Shown piece by piece: positions 1 through 12,059 of a DNA stretch of 64,000 bases. A program made the position numbers and the translations under genes. The stretch comes from Polytrichum commune (taxonomy: Eukaryota; Streptophyta; Polytrichopsida; Polytrichales; Polytrichaceae): assembly GCA_950295325.1 (NCBI GenBank), contig OX485804.1, positions 44,144,001 to 44,208,000 on the forward strand, read 5' to 3'. How positions within the stretch are numbered: position 1 is the stretch's first letter; every line of letters begins with the position of its first letter. Below the pieces are notes generated by a model, which saw only the letters and a list, made by a program, of their open reading frames with translations, had not been told where the DNA came from and searched no databases.

Positions 1-1470
1 TGCCCGCCAAGGTCAACATATTCAAAAGATGGTGGAACACCCCTTCAACCACCAACCATCAAGAACACCCACCCCTACCACCCACTATCAATACCCCTTC
101 ATAGAAATCACCTTTAAAGTACCCCACTTCCCATGTACACTGCACAAAAAGACAATTCTTCCCACCACCCAACAAGGTAAAGAAGGCGCATTCAAACTCA
201 TAATATACCACCCCGCAACTAATATACAACATGCCTATCAACTACCCGACAACCAAATCATCATGAGAGCTAAACTTGTTGCCATTTTTGCAATCCTCCA
301 CGTTACCAAGGACAACCAAATACATGCATACATCCTAATTGCTCTTCCAAGCCATAATCTGACACCTCTCGTACCAAACCACATGATTCACGTTCCAAAA
401 AATATAGGTACACTAATGCACTCTAAAAAAAAAATGAAACTATCAACAAACAAACGAAGTTTGGGGCCAACAAATCAACCCCACCATACATATTAGCCAC
501 ACCATCCCCTTTTGGCACTCCAAAATACTCACTAAACACCCACACAACACACCCATCCAACACCTCAAACCATACATACAAAATGATTACACAAGCCAAC
601 TCATAATCGCAATCTTCCCCCAATACCCCTATGTCGCGTAATGGCGTAACAATCCCTAAGTTCGCTCAACCATCTCCAACTACATCTAGATGTCATCATA
701 ATGCACACATGCTCAAAACACACAGACACACTCAAACTGTGATATGGACAAGCCATGTTGAACCAACATAAACACACTATTTGCCCACTTCTACACCCAA
801 TTCTCATCCCCCTGCGCAACCTATGCCCATTATAAGCCAATAACGCATGCCTACACATCCTCTTTGTGTGCACTAACCTCACAATCAATCACCTCCACAC
901 AACAAGACACAACAATGCAATTTCGCAAATCCAAAAACTCCTATCCCATTCCGATTCACAAAACACAGTCCTTGCCCCTTGACTACTACCCATGCATTCA
1001 CCCAACATGCACATGCTAGTGTCTTGTGAGACTCAAACATGACATCGTTGTCATCATCGCCACCATCACCTTCCAAGAATACCACCCTTTACACTACTCA
1101 AAACTATAGTGTACATTTGATTGATTTCATTTTTTGCCACGACTGCAACCCCACCATGTCAATCCAACACAAACAACTCATATACCAACTACAAGTCGAC
1201 ACACTAGAAAATAGCGGATGGTACGTCAGCCTCATTATCCTCACGACATGCATCAAAGACGGAATCCATGCCAACATTATTACCAAACTATTTTGAACAT
1301 TGCTATATCCCGTCCAACCTACACATGCATGCATGCAATTAATCCACATAATAGCCACTTAATACTTGACCACCATAACACTCAATCCCAAGGTACACAC
1401 AAAAACATCCAAAGCAACTTATGTATCACCCCTTATCATATTTAGACATTGAAAGAGACCACCTCTAACA
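1..1470 (+). pseudogene. Decayed 3' part of an RNase H / restriction-like-endonuclease LINE (relic 1)
   Basis: A G-poor, A/C-rich strand with the same unusual composition as the LINE at 18902-23019. Positions 29-496 translate to a peptide that lines up with the RNase H of that LINE; the segment around its catalytic Glu (RAEM there) reads RAKL here. Positions about 1105-1295 match the endonuclease C-terminus of that LINE: a 'HLIDFIFCHD' stretch, then a K/Y-rich stretch, then 'SGWYVSLIILTT', parallel to 'IEFTYCND' and 'KGWKIEPLIVITT'. Several frames are needed and the RNase H acid is lost, so it is a dead copy. The 5' end lies outside the window. The family match was made by eye. Confidence 0.6.
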
Positions 1471-1554
1471 TGAGGCAATAGCACTTGTCTCATAGCCCTG
1501 CTCAGTAAACCCCTTCAATATTGCATACAAGCTCACATCCATTATGAAGGTGAA

Positions 1555-1578
1555 ATCTATCTATCTATCCATCTATCA
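1555..1578 (+). repeat. (ATCT)n microsatellite, possible LINE tail
   Basis: Imperfect tetranucleotide repeat about 250 bp past the last endonuclease-like residues of relic 1. The intact relative ends in an ATT repeat, so this may be the corresponding simple-repeat tail. It could equally be an unrelated microsatellite. Confidence 0.4.
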
Positions 1579-2157
1579 TTAAATAGCGTGTGGAGACACA
1601 AAAGGAGCTTTGTGAGTGGCTATGTTACTACAATGTGAGGATATGTGAGTGCACTTTTTTTTACCATTGTACTTTATATTCTACTTTTATTATTGTCCAA
1701 TATTATTATCACTGTTTTAATAAAGGTACACTAAATATGATACTTAATGTCACCAATTCTAATTGTCTTGTCAATACTAATTGTAAACCGCAGTATAGTG
1801 TCACCAAAACTAAAGGTTAACCCAACATTACTTGTCATTCCTTGTAAATTATTTGGGGGATTATCGATTTGCAATGTTGCAATTATTGTCACGTACCAAG
1901 TGATTTTTCATCCAAATTTCAATCATCCATGACAATATTTCATCACAAGTTGCTGACAATATTTGTTCACTTGTTCATAAGAAGTGTCATCCAAAAAGTA
2001 ACCATGGTGACATTAAATACCATATGGCACTAAATACCATATTTAGTGTAGTTATCTTGGATGCTCACAATATGTCAAGAAATTAGCGTTAATTGCATTA
2101 ATGAGCCAATTTAGTGCTCAAGCCTTGTCTTTTAGATGGCAAATATAGGTGTCCCAT
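1579..2157. other. AT-rich spacer with a dispersed palindromic repeat
   Basis: No gene seen. Positions about 1970-2045 (TTCATAAGAAGTGTC, then a CACTAAATACCATATTTAGTG palindrome) recur at about 58770-58870, so this is a dispersed repeat. The same CACTAAATACCAT motif forms the end of the TIR element at 25254-25730. Confidence 0.5.
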
Positions 2158-2935
2158 TAAGGGCACCATAGCTTAAGGACCCATGAACATTGATATTTGA
2201 AAGCTCGCATTGGTGGGAAATGTTGAGGCAATACCATTCCACTTCACACTAGAGCTTGTGGGCCTAAATGACCCAAAAAATATGAATGGGTTGAAAACCT
2301 ACATGGAATCCTCCATGGCATGCAATGGACAATGCTTCATGGTCTACTATATTTCACATCAAACCCGTCTTAAAGAAGTGGGCGTAACATAAATTTAGAG
2401 ATACCATTGTTGAGGTTAGACGATTAGATTGCTCGTAATCATATGATCGTGATTGTTAGATTTATATGAATGAATAAGGTTTGAATAACCCCATATAGTT
2501 TGCAGGAAGTGGGAGTTCAAATATCCCATGTGCATTGTATGAACCAAGCAAGAAAAAATGCAATACATGGCAAGGCAAGGAGTGGAGGTGATCATCTCAC
2601 TCCAAGCATTATTCACATGCTTTTGTGTATGTGTATTTGCTTGTACAATCTGATCTCTAGTTCTATTGTGCTTCAATAACATTGACACTTCAAAATTTCA
2701 TTACCCTTTATTTTATTTTTTATATAGTTGATTGTGTAGAAGGGTCCACATGAATAGGATGTTAATGAAATAGCATCCTATTGAAAACCTAGTCATGTAT
2801 GTGTTCACATTACACTTGAAGGCCCATGAGATAACATATTCAAGTGTAATTATCCATGGTGTGATCTTTTGGATGAGTTTCAATGGCCCTCAAACTTGCA
2901 TGTTCACGGCCTACGGCCATAGTGTAAGGTGGTAC
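2158..2935. mobile_element. Old, diverged relative of MITE family A
   Basis: Short blocks match the family A copies at 16502, 26616 and 62015 in the same order: CATTGGTGGGAAA, a CTACATGGAATCCTCCATGG-like block, GCTTCATGGTC, and a CATGAATAGG..GAAATAGCAT block. It begins with TTAAGGGCAC and ends in TAA, where the next MITE is inserted. Divergence is high and the ends are uncertain. Confidence 0.45.
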
Positions 2936-2938
2936 TAA

Positions 2939-3412
2939 GGGGCACTTTGTATTAGGGCCCATTTGGAGTTGAGCCCACTTGGACTTGAAGTGGGCCTTAA
3001 CTTTAGCCCTACTTTACAAAGTGGGCCGTTGAGTGGGCCGTGCAATATAAAGTCCATAGGCCCACTTGTAGGGCCCAAATTGGAAATTCTACTTTAAAGT
3101 GGGCCTTCCAAATGGGCCTAGGGACTAGGGCCTGCGAAGCGGAGAACGACGGAAGTTGGGTGAAGTGGGCCGTAGGTGTGAAGTGGGTCTCCATAAACCC
3201 TCAACCCAATTTTTTGGCTTCGGCCCAGTTCTTTCCCTCCAAAACGCCGCCATGTCACCCGCCACGCAAGCTTTAGGAGCAGTGGGCCGACTCTCAATAT
3301 AAAGCCCTTGGGCCCATATTAGGGCCCATTTGGGCAATCTAAGCACTCTGATTGGTTGATGCCTATGGTTTGGAAATGGGACCTAGAAATGGGCCCTAAT
3401 TTAAAGTGCCCC
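2939..3412. mobile_element. PIF/Harbinger (Tourist-like) MITE, family D
   Basis: 474-bp element with terminal inverted repeats of about 26 bp. The left end begins GGGGCACTTTGTATTAGGGC and the right end reads as its reverse complement with two mismatches. It is flanked by TAA on both sides (2936-2938 and 3413-3415), the target duplication typical of PIF/Harbinger. No transposase is encoded. The interior is rich in TGGGCC/GGCCCA and more GC-rich than its surroundings. Confidence 0.8.
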
Positions 3413-3415
3413 TAA

Positions 3416-4000
3416 GAAGAGAAGCCACATAAGACCCACCATAACGTATGAAATAGCACCATTCGCATGACATAAGGCATGTACATTGTATGTGGACACT
3501 TTTCTTAATTGTATGATGTATGTGGTCACTTTTCTTATTTGGACGCCTTTATGTGAGTGGTATATGGCAAGGTTTGTGGTGAAGAATTGACACTTTAAAA
3601 GAAAAAGATGCTACAAATGATATTGGATTGCATGTTCTATAAATAGATCAATATAGGAACCAAAAAAACAACAAGATTGGGTAGGTCTATGATGTGATCA
3701 CTTTAAGAAGAGGGGGGGGGGGGGGGAAAGCTATTCACTTTGACCTCCTATAGCTTTTGCATCTCAACTCCGATTCTCAAACTTGAAATGATAGTTTGTG
3801 ACTAGGTGAATGTGCCTAAATCAGGCAAACCAACAATTTGGAAAACTATGTTTAAGTCATATGTGGTCAGACATGGATCCAAGGAACATATACCAAAAAG
3901 ACATGTGTTTAAAGGAGATAAGAGTACTTGCTAAAAACATGCCAACCATTCTAGACTAGACGAAGAAGAGAATCCCCACTTCCACAATGAATGAGAAATT
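3416..4000. mobile_element. Relic of dispersed repeat family H with a G14 tract
   Basis: Blocks such as TTTGGACGCCTTTATGTGAG, GACATGTGTTTAAAGGAGA and CATGCCAACCATTCTAGAC recur at 14532-14665, 34395-34590, 42600-43200, 44610-44830 and 63690-64000. A run of 14 G lies at about 3713-3726. No open frame of note. Confidence 0.45.
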
Positions 4001-4017
4001 CATCAGAGCTCCGCGAA

Positions 4018-4252
4018 TCACGAGGCAAACAACCACAGACACGAATCGGGTTCGCTGATCACGTCGTTCACAACCTTACGAGAAGTGGGCACAGCGAGAA
4101 GAGCATCCAATGTTTGAGGGGCTAAAAGGTAGGAAGTACTATCCCTACCGTGTGACCTGGTAAAAACGGGATCAAGGTAAGCAAGAACGGGCTCCCATTC
4201 ACGTCGGTGCAAATAAAAAGCACCGACGTTATTTATTTTTTGTTTATTTTTT
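4018..4252 (+). mobile_element. Truncated retroelement 3' end with hairpin and GTTATTT tail
   Basis: Ends with a perfect 10-bp stem (ACGTCGGTGC at 4201-4210, GCACCGACGT at 4220-4229), then GTTATTTATTTTTTG. The same layout of TTCACGTCGG, hairpin and GTTATT tail closes the LINE at 22971-23019 and the reversed copy at 63060-63100. No coding sequence is recognised upstream of the tail, and I found no convincing target duplication. Confidence 0.5.
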
Positions 4253-4975
4253 TGATCTTATCTAAGGGACATCTACATTAATGCATGATTTACATTTGCT
4301 AATTGGATGAGACGATTTTCGATCCTATCGAATGCTCTAAATTATCCATTGGGCCCACAAACCTTGGAGGGAAATATCATCCTCCTTTTCCGGTGAGGGT
4401 TTCCATCCATGCCAGCTGCAACTTCGTGTGGTTCAGTTGACCTACCTACCGAGGTTTGTGGAATAGTTGGGCCTAACCTTAATACAACCCAAGAATCCCT
4501 AAATCGGTGAATTTGACACGATTTCATGCACTTGAAGAGGAGGAGCAGGCCCGGTGTATTATTGACAAATCTCACATGACGTCCAACTTCAAGTCCAAAG
4601 TGTCACGTGACGTTTTCAAAAACAAAAACAAAAAATAAAAAACAAATGTCAACTGTCATCTACATTTTCTTTTTGAAATGTCACCGCAATGTCAGATGCC
4701 CAGTAGTACGTGTCATTTCAAATTTACCGTGTCAGCTGACATCTACATCGTCTTTTAGAATGTCACTTTAGTGTGCCTAGTAGCATGTGTCATTTCAATT
4801 TTAACGTGTGGTTTTTTCTTCACTGGTCACACTACTTGTCAAATTTTTAACTGTGCATGACAATTGACACGATTTCACTTCTTTTTTTAGATTTGTTTTT
4901 ACAAGTTATTTGTGTGTCAAATGTCCCAAACTTGCAACTGCTTTGTCAAAAATACACACTGAGGAGGAGGTTGTC
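4253..4975. repeat. TGTCA/TGACA-rich dispersed repeat
   Basis: Positions about 4650-4805 hold two diverged tandem copies of a block running from a GTCATCTACAT motif to GTGTCATTTCAA. Positions 4795-4975 (ACGTGTGGTTTTTTCTTC ... GTCAAAAATACACACTG) recur at about 35700-35878. TGACA/TGTCA pentamers are strikingly frequent. No gene seen. Confidence 0.5.
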
Positions 4976-7251
4976 ACTATGAATATGTAGTATAAAGTCG
5001 AAGGACTTAGGTGTCGAGAAAATGAATATTGGAGCAAGATTTATAGTTGAATTGGAGGTTTGGACATCGGATTTTGGCAGAGGATGAATTTTTTTCTACC
5101 GTTGTCGTAGATGAAGTCGAAGGATGAGAAACCACGTGTCCATAAATTACTGGAGCAGGATAAATTGTAACCCGAACTACGAAAAACTACACTAAAGAGT
5201 CCAATTAGTGAGGGTGGAAAATTAGTGTGTGCCATACTAATTCTCTAGTCAATGTAGAATTATTGTGGGTTCAAGACCCTGGGTCTTCTCCTAAGTTTTC
5301 ATGAGGACTTTTGATCAACACATTGAATATTAGTTTTAGGACAAAAGTAGCACAAAATAGAATAATCACTCACACTAAACTACCAGAGAACAATCAATGT
5401 GGCCCATGGTGGCTTTGTACTAAAAATTTAGTGTGGGTTGAATGTTAATGTGGCCCACATTAATCCTTATTAGGAGAATAAGTGTGGTGAGTTCTAGAAA
5501 ATTATTGTGGCCCATAGTACCATGACTATTTAGTGTAAGTAATTGTAACCCAAACTACGAATAGAGCAATTGTATGTGGTTGCTCTTTTAAATTGGACGC
5601 CTTTGTTTTATGGTACCTTAGAAGGTAAGTGGGCCTTAAATGGACACATTTCTCTATGCACCCATTTCTCGTAAGATACGAAACACACAATTAGTGTGAG
5701 GTGTTTAACATCTCCAAATCTTGTGCATAGATACTTTCTTCATAATTTTTGAGGTTCATATGAATATCTTATTTAATTGATACAATGAAGATTTTTTTGA
5801 TTCATTACATGATCATATAAGTAGCCCCCCCCCCACACACAATTATGTGCACTAAAAAAAATTAACAAAATTTGAGCATGTAGTCCAATCTCATTTTAAC
5901 ACCTATCTTTTGGTGTCCATGCATAAATTCACGTCCAACGATGCATTATTATTATTTTTGCAATCTTTCTCCAAAGGAAAACATATTTGTTCATCCTAAG
6001 GATATTGTCATTTCATTTCCTTGTTATAGTTATTTAGGCATTTTACCCCGAAAAAAAAGCATGGATTAGATGGTGTGAGGGGGGATTGATGTGGAAGTAA
6101 ATCCCTCGAGTATAAGGTTTTGTCGCATTCTTCTTTTACACAAGAATAATACAATCATGAATGTATTGAGACATTGTTATTGAGAATTTCAAACTTTGTG
6201 CAATCTTGAAAACAAAGCTTGACAACTTAATCATGATATTGTGATTGCTATGAGCTCAAACCACCCAACCATAGTAGAGAAACAATAGATGGCCTCTCTC
6301 CTCCCCCAAGCTCTCTCTTATACCCAAAGGCACCCCAGGTCTTATCCATCTTTATCTCTAGTATCTAAGAGATACTTTTAGAAGTCTCAAGCCTTACAAA
6401 ATGTAGGCATAAGCTTTTTGATTTACATAGATTATTTCATTGTATGATCCTCTCTTATCTTTTGTCTCAATCACAACTCTCTAGTTGGAACCATCTAATT
6501 TCAACTTGATGCATTCATCTATTATTATAGTTGGAGCTATCTACTTTCAACATGAAGATCTTCCACCGGGAGTTGTCTAATAACTCCCATGCACAATTCC
6601 TTCATGGGTTGTCTAGTCCTTGTGCAACATTCTTTCTTGGGTTGTTTGACCCAACTTTTTCTTTGAAGTTTTGTTTGACTCCAAATACCATGTGTTCACA
6701 TGCTAAGTACAACAAAATATGACTAGTCTTTCTTTTATGCATAGTCAAACATCAACATCTCTTAATCCAAGCATATCACAAGGTTCCACGGTGTTTTATG
6801 TGCGATGTTGTATAATGCGGGCCACATTGGTGTGCATCACATGGTAAGGCACACTTTTAGTATGCCCACATTATTTACCATAAACAATGTCTATGGGTAT
6901 CGCTTGTTGTTAGAACCAACAAACTTTATTTAGTACTTTGGGTAGCACCCTGCATGAAACATGCTTTGAAGATGGAATTCAAATTCAATGTGAAAGACAC
7001 CCATCACCCAACCAATGAATGATGACATGTCTAGAAGAAGCATATGAACTCCAAATTAAAAAGTTGAAATTCTTACAAGTATGTATTCCAATTTATACAA
7101 TTTTGGACCATTGTCATGTAGGATCCACATCAATCCCATCTTCACAAATTAGTTATTAATCATATCTCACTACCTACCTAGACTTTGCAATTGTTGGATC
7201 ACTTAACTTTGTTGAAATGAAGAGTGTTATTATCTTGGTTTGAGATGACCT
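4976..7251. other. Gene-free AT-rich sequence with a family H copy
   Basis: No open frame looks like a gene. Positions about 5740-5910 (CATATGAATATCTTATT, a C-run at about 5826, TTTGAGCATGTAGTCCAATC) are a diverged copy of repeat family H, also seen at 42600-43200 and 63690-64000. The rest gives nothing recognisable. Confidence 0.45.
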
Positions 7252-7428
7252 TAAACTACCGGATGATGGTGGAGAGATACCCAAATCTCAAGGAAGAGGT
7301 TGGCGGTTCGAATCCCGGCTGTGAAATCTCCTCTCTACTTGACGGAAAACTTGCGAGGTGGTCAACCGCCTCCTGTGCTTTGGCGTTGGCCTGTCAGCCT
7401 TCTCTCTCAAAAGAAAAAAGAAAAAAGA
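7252..7428 (+). mobile_element. tRNA-derived SINE with A-rich tail
   Basis: The head carries a pol III A-box-like block (GATGATGGTGGAGAG, 7262-7276) and a perfect B box GGTTCGAATCC (7305-7315). The body runs through 'TCTCTACTTGACGGAAAACT' and ends 'TGGCGTTGGCCTGTCAGCCT' before an A-rich tail with G interruptions. The same body and tail are at 18003-18140 and, tail only, at 17224-17290 and about 28638-28677. I could not find a clear target duplication. Confidence 0.75.
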
Positions 7429-10099
7429 CTGTTCTTATCCCATGTAGTCAATTCTCATGTTGCCTTCAACATGACAATTGTATCAAATTCCAAAATCATT
7501 GGAATGCATCCTAGGCCATATAAAGGGTTAAGCCTATCCCTACAACAAAAAGAAAGAAAGCAAACTTAAGAAAGAAAGACGACTTTGATGTTGCCAATGG
7601 TGTGAATTATGGTGTTGCTTTATTTTTTTTAAAGAAGTTTTTATGTAATCCCAAAACATGCATTGCGATGATTATTTCAACTAAAAGACAATGACTTCAC
7701 ATGCAAGGAGTGCACATACACACCATATCCAACTGTAAACATGTTTGTATCCACATATGAGTTTTAAATATTTTAAGTGAAACCCAACAAGCAGAAGATT
7801 TAAGCAAAACATTCATACCACCCATGATATCGAGGGAACCTAACTTCCTATCGAAGGTGCAAGAAGTTGCGCAAATTAATTATCTCACCAAAAGCACCAA
7901 ATTCTAAGGAATTTCTCCAAAAAAAAGTTGTGTTTGTTTTTTTCGAGTTTTTTTTCCCACTTACAAGCTCCACATACTTAAAGATTTGGCTCATATTGCC
8001 AACTGCATTTGGATAAATGCCACCATAAGAGCAAGCCCAGTCACTCCTACACTTGCATCTGCATCCGAGGATGAAAAATGAATTTCCTCCGAAATGCTTA
8101 TGCAGATGCACGGATGAAATCCCACTCATTCCACATCCTCATCCCCTTCCAGTTACCCACATCGTTTCAATCTTCAAGCAATGGCCACTGCAGTAAGTTG
8201 GTTATACAAATAATGCCAATTCTTGAACCTTTGTTTTCACCCCTTCATGATGAAAATCTATGTTTCATATTGATTCATATGACCGAGCTTTGACTCTAAG
8301 AGATTCAATAATCCTAAATTGTCGAGGAAATTTGTAAGTAAATAATTAACATGGACACATTGCAATAGACAATCTAAGATATTATTCCTCAAATAGAATG
8401 GGAACATAATTCATAAATATGATATTTGTGGAATTTGGGCCATTATTTGTATACACTACGTTATAATAATGCGTCAATGTAAGAATGAGCTACGTTGATA
8501 CAAAAAGAAGGAATAACTGCAATTGAGCGTATCTCTTCATCATTTAACTTCAAAGTCCTAGAATAGTATGTAGCATGCTAATTTCATATATTATTAGTTG
8601 CTTTGACACCGATTTAGCTTTAAAGATCCCAAATTAATGTGGACCTTGTTAATCAACTAGAAACATAGAGGGGATCAAGTTTTCATGTCGAATGGATGAG
8701 AGGTACACTTGTATGCGATTATTTCCTCTCTCCCACTAATATGTGCAATAAGGTTGCCCCACAGTAATTTAATGACATTTCATATTATTTCTAGCATTTA
8801 CTATTGTAGTTACAATTCCTTTTCTTAAATGCAGTTGCTATATAGATGAAGAAACAAAGTTCTAAGCTTTGTGATGTAATTCTAGCCAAATGTAATGACC
8901 ATGGCTAAAGAGGCAACCTTTTTTACACATAGTTGCACATTTTGATATACATTTTGTTATCCTTTTAGAATAATAGTGACGTGTCAAACTTACGGAATCA
9001 GAGGCTCGTACCTTACAATTCCACATAAATTGGAAAGATGAAACATGGAAATGACTAAAAATTAGTTCCAAATTCCCTTATGAGACACAAGTTAAAGTGC
9101 TTGTAGAGTCTACATTCTATCAATATGGTACTCAATTTCAAGTTTGCCCTAAATCACATACAAGCTTAAAGATTAGCCTCAATGATATTTACTTTATTAC
9201 ATATATCTATGAATTTGAGGCTGAAAACCAGAATGGATAGGGTAACATGTGAAAGAGATTAACATTTGGATAGTTACTTATAATAAACATATATATTTAT
9301 TTTCTTCCATCATCAAAAATCATATTTTAATATTTCGACAAAGTCTTCTATATATCTCAAAGGTCACCATGGACTAATGTAAAATCGACACGATCCTTTT
9401 GCTCGTAATTACCTCAATACATGAACAATGGGAAAGAAGTGAGTCAAAGGGTTAAAAGTTTGTTGTTTTATTCCTTATAACACTCCCTACATATCTCTCA
9501 CATATGCATGAAGGTTCAATAACTTAGCCTAACTTTTTCATCCATATAATGCGTATGCAGGATGAGTGGACTTGCCCTAAGCATGAAGACAAAGTTGCCC
9601 GACAACTATCTCAATGTAGCCCTATATGTAGGACAATTGGTCGCCTGTAAGCATGTCCCAAACAAATTCAATGCGCTCATTGCTAGCGTGATGTCTATTT
9701 ACAATCATTTTGTCTAAAACAACCCCCATCCTAGCTTCTTCAATGTACTGTACCCAACATTTCTTGGTCAAAGTAAGCAACCACTAAAAATTAGTCAAAA
9801 TTGTTGGCGCACCGCCCGGTTAAGAGAATAAGCTAACATATGAGGTAGCTAACATGTGTGGTAGCTAACCTATATAAAATACGCTATGACCACCTAGTTA
9901 GAAAGTTACACAACTTGTTTAAGGTGGGCAGGTCTTAAGTGGCTCCTTTTCTTATTGGCCCCTATATTTGATTGGAACGTGGTTCAACGAGGATCAAAGA
10001 GCAAACGTCATAAAGACAAATATTTAAAAGAGATTGGACTACGTCTTCCAATACTAACAATCACTCTACACTCAACAGTGAAACATATTGAGAGAACCA
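7429..10099. other. Gene-free AT-rich sequence
   Basis: No coding region recognised. Positions about 8690-8738 (ATGAGAGGTACACTTGTATG ... CCTCTCTCCC) match the right end of repeat family I (18487-18883). The remainder shows only short degenerate repeats. Confidence 0.45.
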
Positions 10100-10100
10100 A

Positions 10101-10570
10101 CATATCTAGTTAATAACTCAACCAACATGCACTTCCGATAACCATAACTATATCAAGGGAGGTCTGATTTTCAATCCGGTTTCTGCAAATGCATCATCAT
10201 AGATTTGCTAACCCAACACGAGTTGTTTTGTTGTGTAGAGTGGATCAATAGAGCTTAGACAACATGAAAAAATCAACAAAACAACACACCCACATACGTT
10301 AGTTCGTTTTTTGACACCTTCCAAAAGGTCCAAGGTCCAAGGTCCTACGTATCCAATTTATAACTCAACAAACATGCACTTCCAGTAACCATAACTATAT
10401 CAAGGGAGGTCCGATTTCCAATCCGGTTTTTGCAAATGCATCATCGTAGATTCGCTAACGCAACACAAGTAGTTTGGTTGTGTAAATTGGATCAATTGAG
10501 CTTGGACAACATGAAGAAATGAACCAAACAACACACCCACGTACCTTAGTTTGTTTTCTCGACACTTTCT
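10101..10570 (+). repeat. Direct duplication of about 222 bp
   Basis: Positions 10101-10322 and 10348-10570 are two copies in the same orientation, with shared blocks such as AACATGCACTTCC, CCATAACTATATCAAGGGAG and GCAAATGCATCATC. The start-to-start distance is about 248 bp. A third, more diverged copy lies at about 31972-32165. No open frame is conserved between copies. Confidence 0.75.
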
Positions 10571-11540
10571 AACACTCAACCCCCCCGCGCCGACTTCCCG
10601 ATGGTCCTAGTTCATTTATTACAACCACAAAAGGACCAAGTACGGCAAAATCAACCTTGAAGTTTGGTTTGTGGGGTGACTCAACACTCGGTGGTCTCTA
10701 GGCTAAAACTCCGGTCAAGGTTCATGTGCTTTCCGTTTGAGCAAATCGGGGCCCTTAATTTGCAGCTTATATTACTTACTAATTTATCGAAACACCCGAT
10801 CTATAATTTAAGACATGGGGAACGATTGATTGCATGGGACGTCGTCGTAGTAGTAGTCGTAGTAGTTAGTAGCTCCTTAATTAAAAAAGGCAAGGCCAAG
10901 CTCTCAGGGACCACTGAGCACTCAGCCATTAAGTCTTCTTCATCTCCTCCCAATTGCAATTAACTATTGATGTGTTTTTCCCCTTCAAACCTAATCTCCG
11001 AACCCAAATATACCCTTCAAACCCGGCTCCTTTTTTGGACTCAAACCGAACCCATTGGGTGCCAAACTATAAACTCCCCAAAGTTCCTCAAATACCCTTA
11101 AATCGCACAGTTAAATGAATCCCTTAGATTCCCAATGAACGGCAACGGCGATTTTTTCAGTTCGATCTGGTTGTGGTCCCATTTTAGGGTTTTAGTTGGG
11201 TCCACCGTTTTTGAGAGGATGGGGAATGGATGGCTCCAATTCCCTTGATACCTTAAGAGCCGCGAGTGCTAATATTGTTGTTTCGATTAGTTCTGACCCG
11301 CTTTGTTTAAGTGTTGGTTCTTGGGGTTTTGGGTTTTTTTATGTTTTGGTTTTTTTTTAAATTTTGCCGATTGATTGAGCTTATCGGGTGTTGCAGGTCA
11401 GACTCCTCTAAAGAGCCTCTTAATTATATATATTAGGGCCTTGTAGTTGTACTTCAAATTCATGTAAGGTAGGCTTAAGCCACGGGTGTTTTTTCAGATC
11501 CGGATTTCAAGGATTGTATTGTGAGTGAGCTTTATTGGGA
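10571..11540 (+). other. Promoter-like or leader sequence with no recognised coding exon
   Basis: Contains GTA/GTC trinucleotide runs (about 10840-10875) and an Asn/Pro-codon-like C-rich stretch. From about 11150 it becomes T/G-rich with AGGGTTTTAG, and a candidate splice acceptor (GTTGCAG, 11393-11399) is present. It reads like the 5' region of a gene whose body is not present (see 11578-11601). Confidence 0.35.
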
Positions 11541-11542
11541 TT

Positions 11543-11557
11543 TTAGGGTTTAGGGTT
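11543..11557 (+). promoter_or_regulatory. Telo-box (double TAGGGTTT)
   Basis: TTAGGGTTTAGGGTTT lies 20 bp before an ATG. Telo-boxes are known in promoters and leaders of plant translation-apparatus genes. The motif is seen; its activity here is inferred. Confidence 0.5.
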
Positions 11558-11577
11558 TCACAAGGGGTTTTGAATCG

Positions 11578-11601
11578 ATGCAAAGTGATAAATTGGCTAA
11601 G
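11578..11601 (+). CDS. Orphan 8-codon first exon with a strong donor
   Basis: ATG plus seven codons give MQSDKLAK, followed directly by GTAAGA, a very good plant 5' splice site. The telo-box just upstream and the short initial peptide resemble the first exon of plant BTF3 (nascent-polypeptide-associated complex beta subunit), which also starts with a few residues ending in a K-L-x-K-like pattern. I see no second exon downstream: within about 450 bp the sequence changes to LINE relic. Probably a broken-off gene start. The BTF3 link is speculative. Confidence 0.25.
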
Positions 11602-12059
11602 GTAAGAAGGTGGTTTTGTTTTGTGCAAGAGCATATAGATTTGAGGAGGTTTTATAGTTGGTTTTTAGCATTGGTAACCCTCATGCCCCCTCTGTGTGAT
11701 AGAGATGTCATGTTTCAAGGGGGCTTTGTGGCTGCACTAAGACACTCAAGTTGTTGTTCTTTTGAGAATGGCAACATGTTTATTCCCGGTTGTTGACCGT
11801 ATTATTCTCCTACGTGGGTCTAGGGGACACAAAGCTTAGCATTATAAAGTTGAGCATTGTCTACCAATGTTGTGAAGGCCAACACTTTCAAATTCATGAG
11901 TATACACCTCACAATACATCTCAATAACCCCAACATGAGATTGAAAGAGCAACTTGCATAAGACTTGAGACAAAGTCCCATTAATGTGCTCTATTCAAAG
12001 ACTCCATTGCACAACTTAACCACATTAGCCCCACTAATCCTCCTCTTGGTTAGCAACTA

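Noticed and set aside
29-496. 155-codon open frame at the window start as a host gene
   Set aside because: It aligns by eye with the LINE RNase H and has lost its catalytic acid; its length follows from low-stop A/C-rich composition.
7305-7315. tRNA gene
   Set aside because: A and B boxes are present, but no acceptor stem or cloverleaf closes and the unit continues into a SINE body and A-rich tail. The same applies to 29472 and 63250.
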